In this document: positions 5,477-5,565 of the stretch, in pieces
How positions within the stretch are numbered: position 1 is the stretch's first letter
Layout of the letters: each line of letters opens with the position of its first letter
Assembly (NCBI GenBank): GCA_025453375.1
Contig: JALOQT010000223.1
Location: 1 to 5,565 of the forward strand
Source: Phycisphaerales bacterium
Lineage (GTDB): Bacteria; Planctomycetota; Phycisphaerae; Phycisphaerales; UBA1924
Length of the DNA stretch: 5,565 bases
Direction: 5' to 3'
The notes under the pieces: model-generated
Seen by the model: only the letters and a program-made list of their open reading frames with translations
Database searches by the model: none
Told to the model about the DNA's origin: nothing
Made by a program: the position numbers and the translations under genes

Positions 5477-5565
5477 ATGGCCTCCACCTCTCTTGCCCAG
5501 TTCGTCGCCCAGCACGGTGAGCAGGATCGCAACCACGGCTTGTTTGAGCTGGAGTCTGACCGTGT
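5477..5565 (+). CDS. Start of an unrecognised protein, cut by the window end
   Basis: An ATG at 5477 follows AAAGGA (5467-5472) after four bases. The frame stays open for 29 codons to the window end. The protein begins MASTSLAQFVAQHGEQDR and goes on with an acidic stretch (FELESD). It is hydrophilic, with no signal peptide or membrane helix in the visible part. I do not recognise a family from so short a piece. The gene follows waaA on the same strand after 213 bp of repeat- and hairpin-rich DNA, so it probably has its own promoter. Confidence 0.6.
   Translation, partial: MASTSLAQFVAQHGEQDRNHGLFELESDR

Overview
The window looks like chromosomal DNA from a high-GC, Gram-negative (diderm) bacterium. 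It carries a Kdo transferase gene, which implies an LPS-type outer membrane, next to a trehalose synthesis gene pair. The style of the intergenic DNA (short heptanucleotide repeats, poly-U-less hairpins) and the Kdo transferase motif variant would fit a planctomycete-like lineage such as Phycisphaerae. That placement is a guess from pattern memory, not a result.

Layout from left to right. Bases 1-190 are an AT-richer tandem array of 21-bp units with an 84-bp higher-order period, closed on its right side by a perfect 24-bp palindrome; the array runs off the left edge. Bases 304-2676 (minus strand) encode a 790-residue trehalose-6-phosphate synthase (OtsA, GT20) whose catalytic domain is fused behind two membrane helices, an extracytoplasmic sensor-like region and a HAMP-like linker. 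Bases 2833-3588 (minus) encode trehalose-6-phosphate phosphatase (OtsB), lying upstream of otsA with a 156-bp gap. A 280-bp divergent intergenic region then separates otsB from a plus-strand Kdo transferase gene (waaA/kdtA, 3869-5263), which has long G tracts in its first third. The 213-bp stretch after waaA holds three clusters of 7-bp tandem repeats and a nested 51-bp inverted repeat. A new plus-strand gene starts at 5477 and is cut by the window end; its product is not recognised.

Functionally, OtsA would make trehalose-6-phosphate from UDP-glucose and glucose-6-phosphate, and OtsB would dephosphorylate it to trehalose, a compatible solute and stress protectant. The membrane sensor on OtsA suggests that synthesis is controlled at the enzyme level by an envelope signal. 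WaaA adds Kdo to lipid A precursor at the cytoplasmic face of the inner membrane; it is transcribed away from otsBA and no direct pathway link is visible. The most interesting items are the sensor-OtsA fusion, the higher-order 21/84-bp array with very dense GATC sites, the heptanucleotide repeats, and the G tracts in an LPS gene.
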